Shown piece by piece: positions 26,270 to 36,335 of a stretch of DNA of 64,000 bases. Each line of letters begins with the position of its first letter. Position 1 is the stretch's first letter. The translations under genes were made by a program, and so were the position numbers. The notes beneath the pieces were generated by a model. The model worked only from the letters and a program-made list of their open reading frames with translations. It made no database searches and was not told the DNA's origin. The DNA is from Chelatococcus reniformis (GTDB lineage: Bacteria > Pseudomonadota > Alphaproteobacteria > Rhizobiales > Beijerinckiaceae): contig NZ_BMGG01000001.1 in NCBI RefSeq assembly GCF_014640075.1, positions 558,001 to 622,000 on the forward strand. The letters are read 5' to 3'.

Positions 26270-27577
26270 CTACTCGCCCTCTCCCTGCGGCCGGCTCAGC
26301 CACAGGGCGGCGAGGGTGCAGGCGGCGCCGGACAGCAGGTAGGCGCCGGCCGCGATCAGGCCGAAGTTGGCGGCGAGCAGCAGCGCCACCAGCGGCGCGA
26401 ATCCCGCGCCGAACAGCCACGCGAGGTCGGAGGTCAGGGCCGACCCGGTGTAGCGGTAGCGGGTGGGGAGGCGCGAGGCGAGCGCGCCGGAAGACTGCCC
26501 GAACGACAGCCCGAGGAGAATGAAGCCGAGGACCATGAAGATGGCCTCGCCGCCCACGCCCAGATCGAGGAGCTGCGGGGCGAAGCCGCTGAAGATGGCG
26601 ATCGCCGCGGCCGAGCCCCCGAGCAGCGCGCGCCGGCCCACCCGGTCGGCGATGGCGCCGGAGACGACCATGGCGATGATGCAGGCGACCGCGCCAAGGG
26701 TCTCGATGCCGAGGAAGCGCGCCGGGCCGTCACGCGTGAACAGGAACACCCAGGAGAGCGGAAACACCGTCACCATGTGGAAGAGCGCAAAGCTCGCCAG
26801 CGGCGTGAACGCGCCGATGAGCACGTTGCGCCACTCCGCCCGCAGCGTCTCGCCGACCCGCGCCGGCTGCAGCGTGAGCGATGCGAAGAGCTGCTGGTAC
26901 TGCGGCGTCACCACCATGCGCAGGCGGGCGAACAGGGCCACCACATTGATCGCGAAGGCGACGAAGAACGGATAGCGCCAGCCCCAGCTGTAGAAATCGT
27001 CGGACGACAGGTTGGCGGCGAAGAACGCGAACAGGGCGCTCGCCATGATCAGCCCGAGCGGCGCGCCGAGCTGCGGGATCATCGCATACCAGCCGCGCCG
27101 GCGCGCCGGCGCGTTGAGCGCCAGCAGCGACGCCAGCCCGTCCCAGGTGCCGCCGAGCGCCACGCCCTGGCCGATGCGCGCCAGCGCCAGCAACCAGGCC
27201 GACGCGACGCCGATCTGCACGTAGCCGGGCAGGAAGGCGATGGCGACGGTCGACGTGCCGAGCAGCACCAGCGCGGAGGTCAGCTTGGCGCTGCGCCCGT
27301 GGGCCCGGTCGATGGCCATGAAGATGACGGTGCCGAACGGCCGCGCGATGAAGGCCAGCGCAAAGATGGCAAAGGAGTAGATCGTCCCGGTCAGCGCATC
27401 GTGCTCGGGAAACACCAGCCGCGGGAATACGATCACCGACGCGATGGCATAGACGAAGAAGTCGAAATACTCCGACGTGCGGCCGATGATGACGCCGACG
27501 GCGATGTCGCCGGCGTCCACCTCCTCATCCCCATGGATGTTGGCCGCATCCCGCTCCAGCGTCGACGTTTGGACCAT
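26270..27577 (-). CDS. MFS transporter, metabolite:H+ symporter (MHS) type
   Basis: A 435-residue transporter with about 12 hydrophobic segments. The early GRTSEYFDFFVYAIASVIVF segment is the family's usual (E)YYDFFVYG opening, and RPFGTVIFMAIDRAHGRSAK is MFS motif A as found in ProP/KgtP/ShiA-like symporters. ATG at 27577 is chosen because homology starts soon after; the open frame extends to 27796. The substrate, probably an organic acid or osmolyte, is not determined. It is divergent from cyoA, and the 243-base gap contains a palindrome (27734-27758). Confidence 0.8.
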   Translation of the reverse strand: MVQTSTLERDAANIHGDEEVDAGDIAVGVIIGRTSEYFDFFVYAIASVIVFPRLVFPEHDALTGTIYSFAIFALAFIARPFGTVIFMAIDRAHGRSAKLTSALVLLGTSTVAIAFLPGYVQIGVASAWLLALARIGQGVALGGTWDGLASLLALNAPARRRGWYAMIPQLGAPLGLIMASALFAFFAANLSSDDFYSWGWRYPFFVAFAINVVALFARLRMVVTPQYQQLFASLTLQPARVGETLRAEWRNVLIGAFTPLASFALFHMVTVFPLSWVFLFTRDGPARFLGIETLGAVACIIAMVVSGAIADRVGRRALLGGSAAAIAIFSGFAPQLLDLGVGGEAIFMVLGFILLGLSFGQSSGALASRLPTRYRYTGSALTSDLAWLFGAGFAPLVALLLAANFGLIAAGAYLLSGAACTLAALWLSRPQGEGE

Positions 27578-27733
27578 CAACTCTACACCGATCAACGGGC
27601 CTCTCGCGCGCGCCGCCCGGCCGGACCAGGCAGTCGGATCACGCGCTGTCGGCTTGATTGTTCCGCACGGCCGCCGCCCCGTTCGGCAGGCGCCGCTGTC
27701 TCCTGTCCTTCTTGCGCCGTCCGCCCGGGCCTG

Positions 27734-27758
27734 GGCATTGGGCAAATTGTCCAATGCC
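27734..27758. promoter_or_regulatory. Candidate operator upstream of cyoA
   Basis: GGCATTGG-N9-CCAATGCC has perfect 8-base arms around GCAAATTGT and lies 62 bases before the cyoA GTG. It sits in the cyoA/MFS divergent region and could control either gene. It is not an FNR box (TTGAT-N4-ATCAA). Confidence 0.45.
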
Positions 27759-27820
27759 GGTCCCGTATTCCTGGGGGTAGCCATAGCGCCCAACAACAGT
27801 GCCCATTCCCAGGTGGTGTC

Positions 27821-28987
27821 GTGCGACGCTTTCGGATTGCTGCCCTGCTGCCGCTTATAAGCATTCTGGGCGGCTGCAACTTCGTTGTATTGAAACCCTC
27901 CGGCGACATCGCCAGCCAGCAGGGCGACCTGATCTTGGTGTCGACGCTGCTGATGCTGATCATCATCGTGCCGGTGATGGCGCTGACGATCCTATTCGCA
28001 TGGCGCTACCGCCACTCCAACACCGCGGCGACCTACGATCCCGACTGGCACCACTCGACCCGGCTGGAGCTCGTCATCTGGTCGGCGCCGCTGGCGATCA
28101 TCATCTGCCTCGGTGCCGTCACCTGGATGGCGACGCACCTGCTCGATCCCTACCGGCCGCTGGACCGCATCGACGCGAGCCGGCCCATCGTACCGGATGC
28201 CCAGCCGATCGAGGTGAACGTCGTCGCGCTCGACTGGAAGTGGCTGTTCATCTATCCGCAGCTCGGCATCGCCACGGTCAACGAGTTGGCGGCTCCCATC
28301 GACAGGCCGATCAACTTCCGCATCACCTCATCGGCGGTGATGAACTCCTTCTACGTCCCGGCCCTGGCCGGCCAGATCTATGCCATGCCGGGCATGGAGA
28401 CGAAGCTGCACGCGGTGATCAACACGCCCGGCACCTATCGCGGCTTTTCCGCCAACTACAGTGGCGCCGGCTTCTCCGGCATGCGCTTCGCCTTCCACGG
28501 CATGGCGCGAGCCGACTTCGACAAGTGGGTCGCGACCGTGCGCGCCAGCGGCGGCGAGCTCGACCGGCAGGGCTATCTGGCGCTGGAGCGGCCGAGCGAG
28601 AACGAGCCGGTGCGCCACTATGCGCGCGTCGATGCCCATCTCTTCGGCGCGATCCTCAACATGTGCGTCGAGCCCGGCAAGATGTGCATGAACGAGCGGA
28701 TGGCGCTGGATGCCAAGGGCGGGATGGGCCTGGCCGGCATCAACAACCTGCTGCCGCTGACCTACGACAAGCAGGCGCGCCGCGGCGCCGTCTTCGGCGC
28801 CACGCCTGCCTTTCTCCCCAGCGTCTGCAGCATCGAGGAGGCGAACCGCAACCTCACGGCCTCGGCGCCGCCGGCCGCGGCCGAGCCCGTGCAGGGGGCC
28901 GGGCTGCCGCGGCCCGCACGCAAACAGCCGCGCGACGCGCAGCAGGGTTTGTCGACCTTGCCAGTGCGGCAGCCGAGCAATTCCTAG
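27821..28987 (+). CDS. cyoA: Cytochrome bo3-type quinol oxidase subunit II
   Basis: A 388-residue subunit II of the haem-copper quinol oxidase. It is a lipoprotein (lipobox ISILGGC, Cys19), followed by two transmembrane helices and a periplasmic cupredoxin domain. The CuA-binding cysteines of cytochrome c oxidases are absent (the site reads NYSGAGFSGMRF), which marks a quinol-oxidising enzyme. GTG at 27821 is the start that gives the lipoprotein signal. A C-terminal tail of about 60 residues rich in Ala/Pro with several Cys extends beyond the cupredoxin domain. First gene of cyoABCD; 208 bases separate it from cyoB. Confidence 0.92.
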   Translation: MRRFRIAALLPLISILGGCNFVVLKPSGDIASQQGDLILVSTLLMLIIIVPVMALTILFAWRYRHSNTAATYDPDWHHSTRLELVIWSAPLAIIICLGAVTWMATHLLDPYRPLDRIDASRPIVPDAQPIEVNVVALDWKWLFIYPQLGIATVNELAAPIDRPINFRITSSAVMNSFYVPALAGQIYAMPGMETKLHAVINTPGTYRGFSANYSGAGFSGMRFAFHGMARADFDKWVATVRASGGELDRQGYLALERPSENEPVRHYARVDAHLFGAILNMCVEPGKMCMNERMALDAKGGMGLAGINNLLPLTYDKQARRGAVFGATPAFLPSVCSIEEANRNLTASAPPAAAEPVQGAGLPRPARKQPRDAQQGLSTLPVRQPSNS

Positions 28988-29195
28988 GGTGGGCCCGTCG
29001 AACGAGCCCGCCCGGTGGCCCCACGGGGCCGCCAATCAATCCGGAGCACCCTTCTCTCGATCGGGTCGCCTCCGCCGCCCCAAGCGCTCCGCGGCGGCAC
29101 GTCGCGACCGCCGCTCCACGTCTCGTTTGCGCCGCACCGGCCCGGGCGCCTCCGCTCCCGGGCCCGGCGCCCTGGACCACAGAAGGTGAGAGCAT

Positions 29196-31199
29196 ATGTC
29201 TGAAGGCTCGCCTGCCCTCCACGCCATCTTCGGCCGCCTGACGCTGGAGTCGTTCCCCATCCACGAGCCGATCCTCGTGGTCACCTTCGCCGTCGTGGCG
29301 CTCGGCGGGCTGGCGCTCTTCGCCGCGGTCACGCGTTACGGCCTGTGGGGCTATCTGTGGCGCGAGTGGTTCACCAGCGTCGACCACAAGCGCATCGGCA
29401 TCATGTACATGGTGCTGGGGCTGGTCATGCTGATCCGCGGCGTCTCCGACGCGGTCATGATGCGCCTCCAGCAGGCGATGGCGTTCAACGGCAGCGAAGG
29501 CTATCTCAACGCCCATCACTACGATCAGCTGTTCACGGTGCACGGCGTCATCATGATCTTCTTCGTGGCCATGCCGCTGGTCACGGGGCTGATGAACTAC
29601 GTGGTGCCATTGCAGATCGGGGCCCGCGACGTCTCCTTTCCGTTCCTCAACAACTTCAGTTTCTGGATGACCGTCGGCGGCGCGGTGCTGGTGATGATGT
29701 CGCTGTTCGTCGGCGAGTTCGCGCGCACCGGCTGGCTCGCCTATCCGCCCCTGTCCGGCATCGGCTACAGCCCCGATGTGGGGGTGGACTACTACATCTG
29801 GGCGCTGCAGGTCGCCGGCGTCGGCACGACGTTGTCCGGCGTCAACCTGATCTGCACGATCATCAAGATGCGGGCCCCCGGCATGACCATGATGCGGCTG
29901 CCGGTGTTCACCTGGACGTCGCTGTGCACCAACGTGCTCATCGTCGCCTCCTTCCCGGTGCTGACCGTCGTGCTCGCGCTGCTGTCGGCCGACCGTTACC
30001 TGGGCACGAACTTCTTCACCAACGACTTCGGCGGCAACCCGATGATGTACGTGAACCTCATCTGGATATGGGGTCACCCCGAGGTCTACATTCTTATCCT
30101 GCCGGCCTTCGGCATCTTCTCGGAGGTGGCGTCGACCTTCTCGGGCAAGCGCCTGTTCGGCTATACTTCGATGGTCTATGCCACCGTGGTCATCACCGTG
30201 CTGTCCTACCTGGTCTGGCTGCACCACTTCTTCACTATGGGCTCGGGCGCCAGCGTGAATTCCTTCTTCGGGATCACCACCATGATCATCTCGATCCCGA
30301 CCGGCGCCAAGATCTTCAACTGGCTGTTCACCATGTACCGCGGCCGCATCCGCTTCGAGCTGCCGATGATGTGGACCCTGGCGTTCATGCTGACCTTCGT
30401 CGTCGGCGGCATGACCGGCGTGCTGCTGGCGGTGCCGCCGGCCGACTTCGTGCTGCACAACAGCCTGTTCCTCGTCGCCCATTTCCACAACGTCATCATC
30501 GGCGGCGTGCTGTTCGGCCTCTTCGCCGGCATCACCTACTGGTTCCCCAAGGCCTTCGGCTTCCGCCTCGACCCGACGTGGGGCAAGATCAGCTTCTGGT
30601 GCTGGGTGGTGGGCTTCTGGCTCGCCTTCATGCCGCTCTACATCCTCGGCCTGATGGGCGTGACGCGGCGCATGCGGGTATTCGACGACCCGTCTTTGCA
30701 GATCTGGTTCGTCATCGCGGGCCTGGGCGCAGCGCTCATCGTCGCCGGCATCGCTGCCTTCCTGGTGCAGATCTACGTCAGCATCCGCCGGCGCGAGGCC
30801 CTGCGCGACCTCACGGGCGATCCCTGGCACGGGCGGACGCTGGAGTGGGCGACCTCGTCGCCGCCGCCCGCCTACAACTTCGCTTTCACGCCGGTCGCCC
30901 ATGACGGCGATGCCTGGTGGGACATGAAGGCGCGCGGCTACGAGCGGCCGCTCACCGGCTACCGGGCGATCCACATGCCGCGCAACACCGGTGCCGGGAT
31001 CGTCCTGGCGGGGATCAGCGTCGCGCTGGGCTTCGCGCTGATCTGGTACATCTGGTGGCTGGCAGCCCTGAGCTTCGCCGCGCTGCTCACCGTCGCCATC
31101 GGCCACACCTTCAACTACCACCGCAGCTTCCACATCTCCGCCGACGAGGTCGTGCGGGTCGAGGATGCGCGGACCCGGCAACTGGCAGTGCAGGGCTAG
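29196..31199 (+). CDS. cyoB: Cytochrome bo3-type quinol oxidase subunit I
   Basis: A 667-residue catalytic subunit that reduces O2 and pumps protons. Ligands are visible: His116 (FTVHGVIM) and His431 for low-spin haem, His294-Tyr298 (WGHPEVYI) with Glu296, His343-His344 (WLHHFF) for CuB, and His429 (VAHFHN) for the high-spin haem. About 15 transmembrane segments and the length match E. coli CyoB. ATG at 29196 has an AGGTGAGA-type site. Two bases separate its stop from cyoC. Confidence 0.96.
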   Translation: MSEGSPALHAIFGRLTLESFPIHEPILVVTFAVVALGGLALFAAVTRYGLWGYLWREWFTSVDHKRIGIMYMVLGLVMLIRGVSDAVMMRLQQAMAFNGSEGYLNAHHYDQLFTVHGVIMIFFVAMPLVTGLMNYVVPLQIGARDVSFPFLNNFSFWMTVGGAVLVMMSLFVGEFARTGWLAYPPLSGIGYSPDVGVDYYIWALQVAGVGTTLSGVNLICTIIKMRAPGMTMMRLPVFTWTSLCTNVLIVASFPVLTVVLALLSADRYLGTNFFTNDFGGNPMMYVNLIWIWGHPEVYILILPAFGIFSEVASTFSGKRLFGYTSMVYATVVITVLSYLVWLHHFFTMGSGASVNSFFGITTMIISIPTGAKIFNWLFTMYRGRIRFELPMMWTLAFMLTFVVGGMTGVLLAVPPADFVLHNSLFLVAHFHNVIIGGVLFGLFAGITYWFPKAFGFRLDPTWGKISFWCWVVGFWLAFMPLYILGLMGVTRRMRVFDDPSLQIWFVIAGLGAALIVAGIAAFLVQIYVSIRRREALRDLTGDPWHGRTLEWATSSPPPAYNFAFTPVAHDGDAWWDMKARGYERPLTGYRAIHMPRNTGAGIVLAGISVALGFALIWYIWWLAALSFAALLTVAIGHTFNYHRSFHISADEVVRVEDARTRQLAVQG

Positions 31200-31201
31200 C
31201 G

Positions 31202-31831
31202 ATGACCATGGCCTCGACAATCGCGCCGGCCGAGGCGCCGACGTTCCACCTCGCGCAGGAGCACGAGCATCCGGAGGGCCACAGCACCATGCTGGGCTTC
31301 TGGATCTACCTGATGAGCGATTGCCTCATCTTCGCGATCCTGTTCGCCACCTACGGCGTCCTCGGCGCCAGTTACGCCGCCGGGCCCGGGCCCAAGGACC
31401 TGTTCGAGCTGCCGCTCGTCGCCCTCAACACGACGATGCTGCTCCTGTCCTCGATCACCTACGGCTTCGCCATGCTGGCGATGGACAAGGGACGGGCGGG
31501 CGCGACGCAAGCCTGGCTTGCCGTCACCGGCCTGTTCGGCCTCGCCTTCATCGGCATCGAGCTCTACGAGTTCGCACACCTGATCCACATCGGCGCGACG
31601 CCGCAGCGCAGCGCCTTCCTGTCGTCGTTCTTCGCGCTCGTCGGCACGCACGGGCTGCACGTCACCTTCGGCCTGATCTGGCTGGTGACCTTGATGGTCC
31701 AGGTGGGGCTGCGCGGCCTGGTTCCCGCCAATCGGCGCCGCCTCATGTGCCTCAGCCTGTTCTGGCACTTCCTCGACGTGATCTGGATCGGCGTCTTCAC
31801 CTTCGTCTATCTGATGGGAATGCTGCGATGA
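31202..31831 (+). CDS. cyoC: Cytochrome bo3-type quinol oxidase subunit III
   Basis: A 209-residue membrane protein with five hydrophobic segments, the length of CyoC. It opens with [19 protein letters not shown] and contains [13 protein letters not shown], both typical of subunit III. It begins two bases after cyoB and overlaps cyoD by ATGA, so the oxidase subunits are translationally coupled. Confidence 0.94.
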   Translation: MTMASTIAPAEAPTFHLAQEHEHPEGHSTMLGFWIYLMSDCLIFAILFATYGVLGASYAAGPGPKDLFELPLVALNTTMLLLSSITYGFAMLAMDKGRAGATQAWLAVTGLFGLAFIGIELYEFAHLIHIGATPQRSAFLSSFFALVGTHGLHVTFGLIWLVTLMVQVGLRGLVPANRRRLMCLSLFWHFLDVIWIGVFTFVYLMGMLR

Positions 31832-32220
31832 GCACACAAGCGCACACGGGACCGGAGGTCCACGCCGACGGCGCGGCGGCGCACCATGGCGATCACGCGC
31901 ACGGCTCGCTGCGGGGCTATCTCATCGGCTTCGGGCTGTCGGTGCTGCTCACCGCCATCCCGTTCTGGATCGTCATGGCCGAGCCGTTCGCCAGCAAGCA
32001 GGTGGCGGGTTTCGCCGTCATGGGCTTCGCCGCGGTGCAGATCGTCGTCCACATGGTCTACTTCCTGCACATGAACACGCACTCGGACGAGGGGTGGACC
32101 ATGATGGCCCTCATCTTCACGATCATCATCCTGGTGATCGTGCTCAGCGGCTCGCTGTGGGTGATGTACCACCTCAACGCCAACATGATGCCGCCCCACG
32201 TCATGGATCAGATGAAGTGA
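31828..32220 (+). CDS. cyoD: Cytochrome bo3-type quinol oxidase subunit IV
   Basis: A 130-residue protein with a His-rich N-terminus (HHGDHAHG) and three hydrophobic segments, including [14 protein letters not shown], the hallmark of CyoD. It overlaps cyoC by ATGA and the following SURF1 gene by GTGA. No cyoE (haem O synthase) follows, so that enzyme must be elsewhere. Confidence 0.93.
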   Translation: MSTQAHTGPEVHADGAAAHHGDHAHGSLRGYLIGFGLSVLLTAIPFWIVMAEPFASKQVAGFAVMGFAAVQIVVHMVYFLHMNTHSDEGWTMMALIFTIIILVIVLSGSLWVMYHLNANMMPPHVMDQMK

Positions 32221-33062
32221 TCGCGGCGGGCGGCCTTGCGGGCGGGGCCACGCGCGCCCGTCCCGTCCTCTCGGCCGGCGCGGCGCCCTCGGACGGACGT
32301 CCGCTTCCCGCCTGGGCCCTCCTCGTCCTCGGCCTCACGGCCATCGCCCTGGCGGCCGGGCTGCTCGCGCTCGGCGTCTGGCAGGTGCATCGCCTCCACT
32401 GGAAGCTTGCCCTGATCGAGCGGGTCGAGACACGCATCGGCGCCCCGCCCGCGCCCGCGCCCGGCCCGGAGCGGTGGCCGGCGATCAGCGCGGAGAGCGA
32501 CGAATACCGCCACGTCCGGCTGACCGGGCACTACCTCTACGACCGCGAGACACGCGTGTTCGCCTCCACGGCGCTCGGCAGCGGCTCCTGGATACTGACC
32601 CCGCTCGAGACCGCGGGCGGTTTCACCGTACTGGTCAATCGCGGCTTCATCCCGTCCGGCGCGCGCGAGGCGGCCGCCGATCGGCCGGCGCACGCCGGCG
32701 GCCCGGCCGCGGTGACCGGCCTGCTGCGGATGAGCGAGGTTGGCGGCGCCTTCCTGCGCGCCAACGATCCGGACGGCGAGCGCTGGTATTCGCGCGACGT
32801 GGCCGCCATCGCCGAGCGGCGCGGGCTCTCGCACGCGGCACCCTATTTCGTCGACGCCGGCCGGGGAGCCGACCCGCAGACACTGCCGGTGGGCGGCCTG
32901 ACGGTGGTCCGCTTCGCCAACAGCCATCTCGTCTACGCGCTCACCTGGTTCGCCCTGAGCGTCCTGCCGCTGGCTGGCGTCGCCATGGTCGGACGGCGCG
33001 AGTGGCGGCTGCGGACGGGCCACGCCGCCCGGGCCGGCTCCCGCGCCGACGGGATGCGTTGA
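32217..33062 (+). CDS. SURF1-family oxidase assembly protein
   Basis: A 281-residue SURF1 protein, which helps insert haem into subunit I of terminal oxidases. It has the expected two terminal membrane helices: LLALGVWQVHRLHWK (the family's GxWQxxRxxWK motif) near residue 60, and the C-terminal YALTWFALSVLPL. FTVLVNRGFIP is the other family hallmark. It begins with GTG overlapping the cyoD stop (GTGA), so it belongs to the oxidase operon. SURF1 linked to a bo3 quinol oxidase rather than an aa3 cytochrome c oxidase is typical of some alphaproteobacteria. Confidence 0.88.
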   Translation: MIAAGGLAGGATRARPVLSAGAAPSDGRPLPAWALLVLGLTAIALAAGLLALGVWQVHRLHWKLALIERVETRIGAPPAPAPGPERWPAISAESDEYRHVRLTGHYLYDRETRVFASTALGSGSWILTPLETAGGFTVLVNRGFIPSGAREAAADRPAHAGGPAAVTGLLRMSEVGGAFLRANDPDGERWYSRDVAAIAERRGLSHAAPYFVDAGRGADPQTLPVGGLTVVRFANSHLVYALTWFALSVLPLAGVAMVGRREWRLRTGHAARAGSRADGMR

Positions 33063-33129
33063 GCCGGGACATCGTCCCCTCAAACGGGAACCGCCCGGTG
33101 GCGCACCCGCCCCCTCCCGGGCAAGATGA

Positions 33130-34491
33130 GTGACTATATCGCGTCGCGGACGGGGGACGGCCGGCAACCGCGAGGCGCGCCCGCAGACCAGCCGAGGAGC
33201 AACGACGATCTTCGCCCAGGACACGGCCAACAAGAAGAACCTGCTGCTCCTGGTGCAGATGCGCTGGGTGGCGGTCGTCGGCCAGGTCGCGACCATCGCC
33301 ATCGTGTATTCCTGGCTCGACGTCGACCTGCCGCTGCCCGCCATGGCCAGCGTCATCGCCTTCCTGGTCGGTCTCAACGTCCTGACGCTCATCCGGCTCC
33401 GTCACACACGGGACGTCGGCAACGTGGAGCTCTTCGTCGAGTTGCTGCTCGACGTCGCGGCACTGACGGTCCAGCTCTGCCTGAGCGGCGGTGCCAGCAA
33501 CCCCTTCGTGTCGCTCTACCTGCTGCAGGTGATCATCGGGGCGGTGCTGCTCGAGGACTGGTCGACCTGGGCGCTGCTGCTGGTGACGAGCGCCTGCTTC
33601 ATCGGCCTGACGGTGGTCTACCGCCCCCTCGCCATCCTCGGCCAGCGGGGCGCGGACGACGAGCTCTTCAGCCTCCACACGCGCGGCATGTTCATCTGCT
33701 TCGTGCTGGCGGCGAGCCTGCTCGTCTTCTTCGTCACCCGCATCAACCGCAACCTGCGCGCCCGCGACCTACGCCTGGCCGAGCTGCGCCAGCAGTCGGC
33801 CGAGGAGCACCACATCGTCCGCATGGGCCTCCTCGCCTCCGGGGCGGCGCATGAGCTTGGCACGCCGCTGTCCACGCTGTCAGTAATCGTCAACGACTGG
33901 CGCCGCGTGCCGGCCCTCGCCGGCGATCCGGAGATCCTGCACGACCTGGACGAGATGAAGACGCAGCTCAACCGCTGCAAGTCGATCGTCACCGGCATCC
34001 TGCTGTCGTCGGGCGAGGCGCGTGGAGAAGGCACGGTCAGGACCACCGTCAGGGCGTTCATCGACGAGTTGGTCGCCGACTGGCGCGCCCTGCGCAATCC
34101 GGCGCTGCTCGACTACGTGAACCGCTTCAGCCCGGACGAGGCGATCGTCTCCGACCTCGCCCTCAAGCAGGTGATCTTCAACGTCTTCGACAATGCCCTG
34201 GAGGCCTCGCCCGCCTGGGTCGGCGTCATGGTCGAGCGCCAAGGCGGGCGCCTGATTATCACCGTCAACGACCGCGGCCCGGGCTTTCCGGCCGACATCG
34301 TCGAGCATGTGGGCAAGCCCTACCGCTCGACCAAGGGCCGGCCCGGCAGCGGGCTCGGCCTGTTCCTCGTCGTCAACGTGGTCCGCAAGCTGGGCGGAAC
34401 GGTCGCGGCGGCCAACGCCCCGAGTCGCGGCGCGCGCGTGACGCTGACCTTCCCGCTCGCGGCGCTGTCCCAGGAGGCCGAGCATGGATGA
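33130..34491 (+). CDS. regB: RegB/PrrB-type redox-sensing histidine kinase
   Basis: A 453-residue membrane sensor kinase. About six hydrophobic segments (residues 37-205) contain GGASNPF (120-126), the quinone-binding heptapeptide conserved in RegB. The H-box ASGAAHELGTPLST carries phosphoacceptor His241 and is the characteristic RegB/ActS form. Cys283 in LNRCKSIV corresponds to the redox-active cysteine of RegB. N and G boxes (NVFDNALEASP, GSGLGLFL) complete the kinase. The start is a GTG at 33130, and it overlaps regA by 8 bases. The pair is placed directly behind the quinol oxidase operon whose activity sets the quinone pool that RegB senses. Confidence 0.92.
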   Translation: MTISRRGRGTAGNREARPQTSRGATTIFAQDTANKKNLLLLVQMRWVAVVGQVATIAIVYSWLDVDLPLPAMASVIAFLVGLNVLTLIRLRHTRDVGNVELFVELLLDVAALTVQLCLSGGASNPFVSLYLLQVIIGAVLLEDWSTWALLLVTSACFIGLTVVYRPLAILGQRGADDELFSLHTRGMFICFVLAASLLVFFVTRINRNLRARDLRLAELRQQSAEEHHIVRMGLLASGAAHELGTPLSTLSVIVNDWRRVPALAGDPEILHDLDEMKTQLNRCKSIVTGILLSSGEARGEGTVRTTVRAFIDELVADWRALRNPALLDYVNRFSPDEAIVSDLALKQVIFNVFDNALEASPAWVGVMVERQGGRLIITVNDRGPGFPADIVEHVGKPYRSTKGRPGSGLGLFLVVNVVRKLGGTVAAANAPSRGARVTLTFPLAALSQEAEHG

Positions 34492-35017
34492 GAGGCCCTC
34501 GCTGCTGATCGTCGAGGACGATCCGTCGTTTGCACGCACGTTGCGGCGCTCGTTCGAGCGCCGCGACTACGACGTCCATGTCTGTGGGGGCCTGGACGGC
34601 GTGCAGGGTCTGCTCGGCACGGTCTCGCCCATGTATGCCGTCGTCGACCTCAAGCTCACCGGCGAATCCGGCCTCGAATGCGTCAAGGCCCTGCACCACC
34701 ACGACCCGGGCATGAAGATCGTGGTGCTCACCGGCTTTGCCAGCATCGCCACTGCCGTCGAGGCGATCAAGCTCGGCGCCTGCCACTACCTTGCCAAGCC
34801 CTCCAACACCGACGACATCGAGGCGGCCTTCGGCCGGGCCGAGGGGGACGCGAGCGTGCCGCTCACCGCCCGCCGTTCATCGATCAAGACGCTGGAATGG
34901 GAACGCATCCACGAGACCCTGGTGGAGACCGACTTCAACATCTCCGAAACCGCCCGACGCCTCGGCATGCACCGGCGGACGCTGGCGCGAAAGCTGGAGA
35001 AGCGCCGGGTGACTTAA
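34484..35017 (+). CDS. regA: RegA/PrrA/ActR-type response regulator
   Basis: A 177-residue two-domain regulator: receiver domain with Asp12-13, phosphoacceptor Asp55 (VVDLKL) and Lys105 (YLAKP), then a Fis-type helix-turn-helix ending NISETARRLGMHRRTLARKL. The C-terminal HRRTL helix and total length are those of RegA/ActR, the global regulator of respiration, photosynthesis and nitrogen or carbon fixation in alphaproteobacteria. It overlaps regB by 8 bases. A dispersed repeat begins immediately after its stop. Confidence 0.92.
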   Translation: MDERPSLLIVEDDPSFARTLRRSFERRDYDVHVCGGLDGVQGLLGTVSPMYAVVDLKLTGESGLECVKALHHHDPGMKIVVLTGFASIATAVEAIKLGACHYLAKPSNTDDIEAAFGRAEGDASVPLTARRSSIKTLEWERIHETLVETDFNISETARRLGMHRRTLARKLEKRRVT

Positions 35018-35118
35018 AGCATTTCTCGATCAGATGGGATCATTCGATCGGTTAGAAACGCTCCAAGTCTTTGGATCTGGAGCGATTCTCCTGGTCGCGT
35101 GGTTCCACCCGATCAACG
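35018..35118. repeat. Interspersed repeat after regA, same family as 21024-21125
   Basis: It opens AAGCATTTCTCGATCAG, contains GATGGGATCATTCGATCGG and AGAAACGCTCC, and ends GGTTCCACCCGATCAA. These modules recur across Hyphomicrobiales genomes in many copies. It starts one base after the regA stop and may act as a transcript end or stabilising hairpin. Confidence 0.55.
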
Positions 35119-35141
35119 AGCTGCCTCGTCGACAAGCCGGC

Positions 35142-36212
35142 TCAGCGCTGCAGCGCCGTCATCATCTCGTCGAGGCGGGCTTTGAGGCGCGCCTGCGCCC
35201 GCGCGTTGCGTACCCTGAATATCTCTTCGCCAACGACCCGGGGCGTGATCTCCAGGTCGCGCGCGCTCAATTCGCCCTTGATGGCCCGCTTGGCGTAGGC
35301 CGACAGGTAGGCGACGCGGTGCGCCACCCGCTGATCATAGAACATCGTGGGGTTGTCGATCGTGGCCGACAGTGCCGCGCGCTGGTAAAACGTGAAGGAA
35401 AAGTCGAACACCTCGGCGGCGCGGACGTGGTCGCCCCGGCGCCACAGCACCATCCCCCAGAACAGCAGCGTCTTGGCGCCGTTGTAGCTGATCGACGCCG
35501 CATTCTCGATCGGCAGCAGCAGCGCGAAGCCGGTCTCCAAGGTCGACGCGACCTCATCGAAGCGGCCCAGCATCAGGCAGAGGTGCCAGCGAATAATGTT
35601 GAGCGAGACGGCCAGGTGCGCCCGGTCGTTGCGAAGGTGGCGGCTGGGCTTGAGCTCGGGCACGCGCGCCAGGGCGTCGTCGATGAGGCCAAGGGCGATC
35701 TCGCACTTTGGCAGATCGAACTGCTCCAGCGCCCGATAGGCGATGATGGACGCGGCGGCGATCTTTCGGGCTGCCGGAAAATCCGAGTAGCGGATGACCT
35801 GATGGCAGGCGAACACCAGCGTTTCGCTGTCCGGGATGCGCTGACGCTCCCAGGTGTAGCGGGAGATGAAGTCGTGCTCGCTCGTCGGGAACAGGTTGGC
35901 CAGCGCGTAGCCCGGCCCCGCGTCGACGGCGACCTCCGCGGCGGAGGAGCGCGCCACGACGGCGATGCCGAACAGGGGCGGTGCGAAATCGGCCAGCGGC
36001 TGCTCGATGAAGTAGTGGCGAGCCCGCTCGGCTCCGTCGGGCTCGATCTGCTCGATCCGGCGGATGCAAGCCGCTGCCTCACGCGTGCCGCTGGGCTTCC
36101 TGTCGACGAGGACGAGCTCCTCGCCAGGCGCGAGCGGCGGCCCCGCCACCTCGATGCTGATCGCCTCGCCGCGAATGGCGCCATAGAAAGCCAGCCACCG
36201 GTTGTGGGTCAT
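35142..36212 (-). CDS. Conserved-looking hypothetical protein, 356 aa
   Basis: I do not recognise a family. The first 130 residues are mixed alpha/beta; the remainder is predicted mostly helical with repeated amphipathic segments (for example residues 150-320), compatible with a TPR-like array but without a clear consensus. No signal peptide or membrane helix. ATG at 36212 has a GGGAG site 6 bases upstream; an alternative ATG lies further up in the same frame. Codon use is like its neighbours, so it is very likely a real gene. It is transcribed in the same direction as the dehydrogenase upstream (124-base gap). Confidence 0.65.
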   Translation of the reverse strand: MTHNRWLAFYGAIRGEAISIEVAGPPLAPGEELVLVDRKPSGTREAAACIRRIEQIEPDGAERARHYFIEQPLADFAPPLFGIAVVARSSAAEVAVDAGPGYALANLFPTSEHDFISRYTWERQRIPDSETLVFACHQVIRYSDFPAARKIAAASIIAYRALEQFDLPKCEIALGLIDDALARVPELKPSRHLRNDRAHLAVSLNIIRWHLCLMLGRFDEVASTLETGFALLLPIENAASISYNGAKTLLFWGMVLWRRGDHVRAAEVFDFSFTFYQRAALSATIDNPTMFYDQRVAHRVAYLSAYAKRAIKGELSARDLEITPRVVGEEIFRVRNARAQARLKARLDEMMTALQR

Positions 36213-36335
36213 CTTCGCTCCCGGTCGACAATCGGGGAAGGTGTTCTCGCCTTCCATGGCATCCGTCTGAGCGAAGTCCAAGTCGTGTCCCCGCAACCAC
36301 CATGTCTCGGCCGCGCGGCTCGATCGCCCGTGGCC

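Noticed and set aside
28854-31220. 788-residue minus-strand open frame
   Set aside because: Antisense shadow of cyoB and part of cyoA; His/Asp/Arg-rich composition without any family motif.
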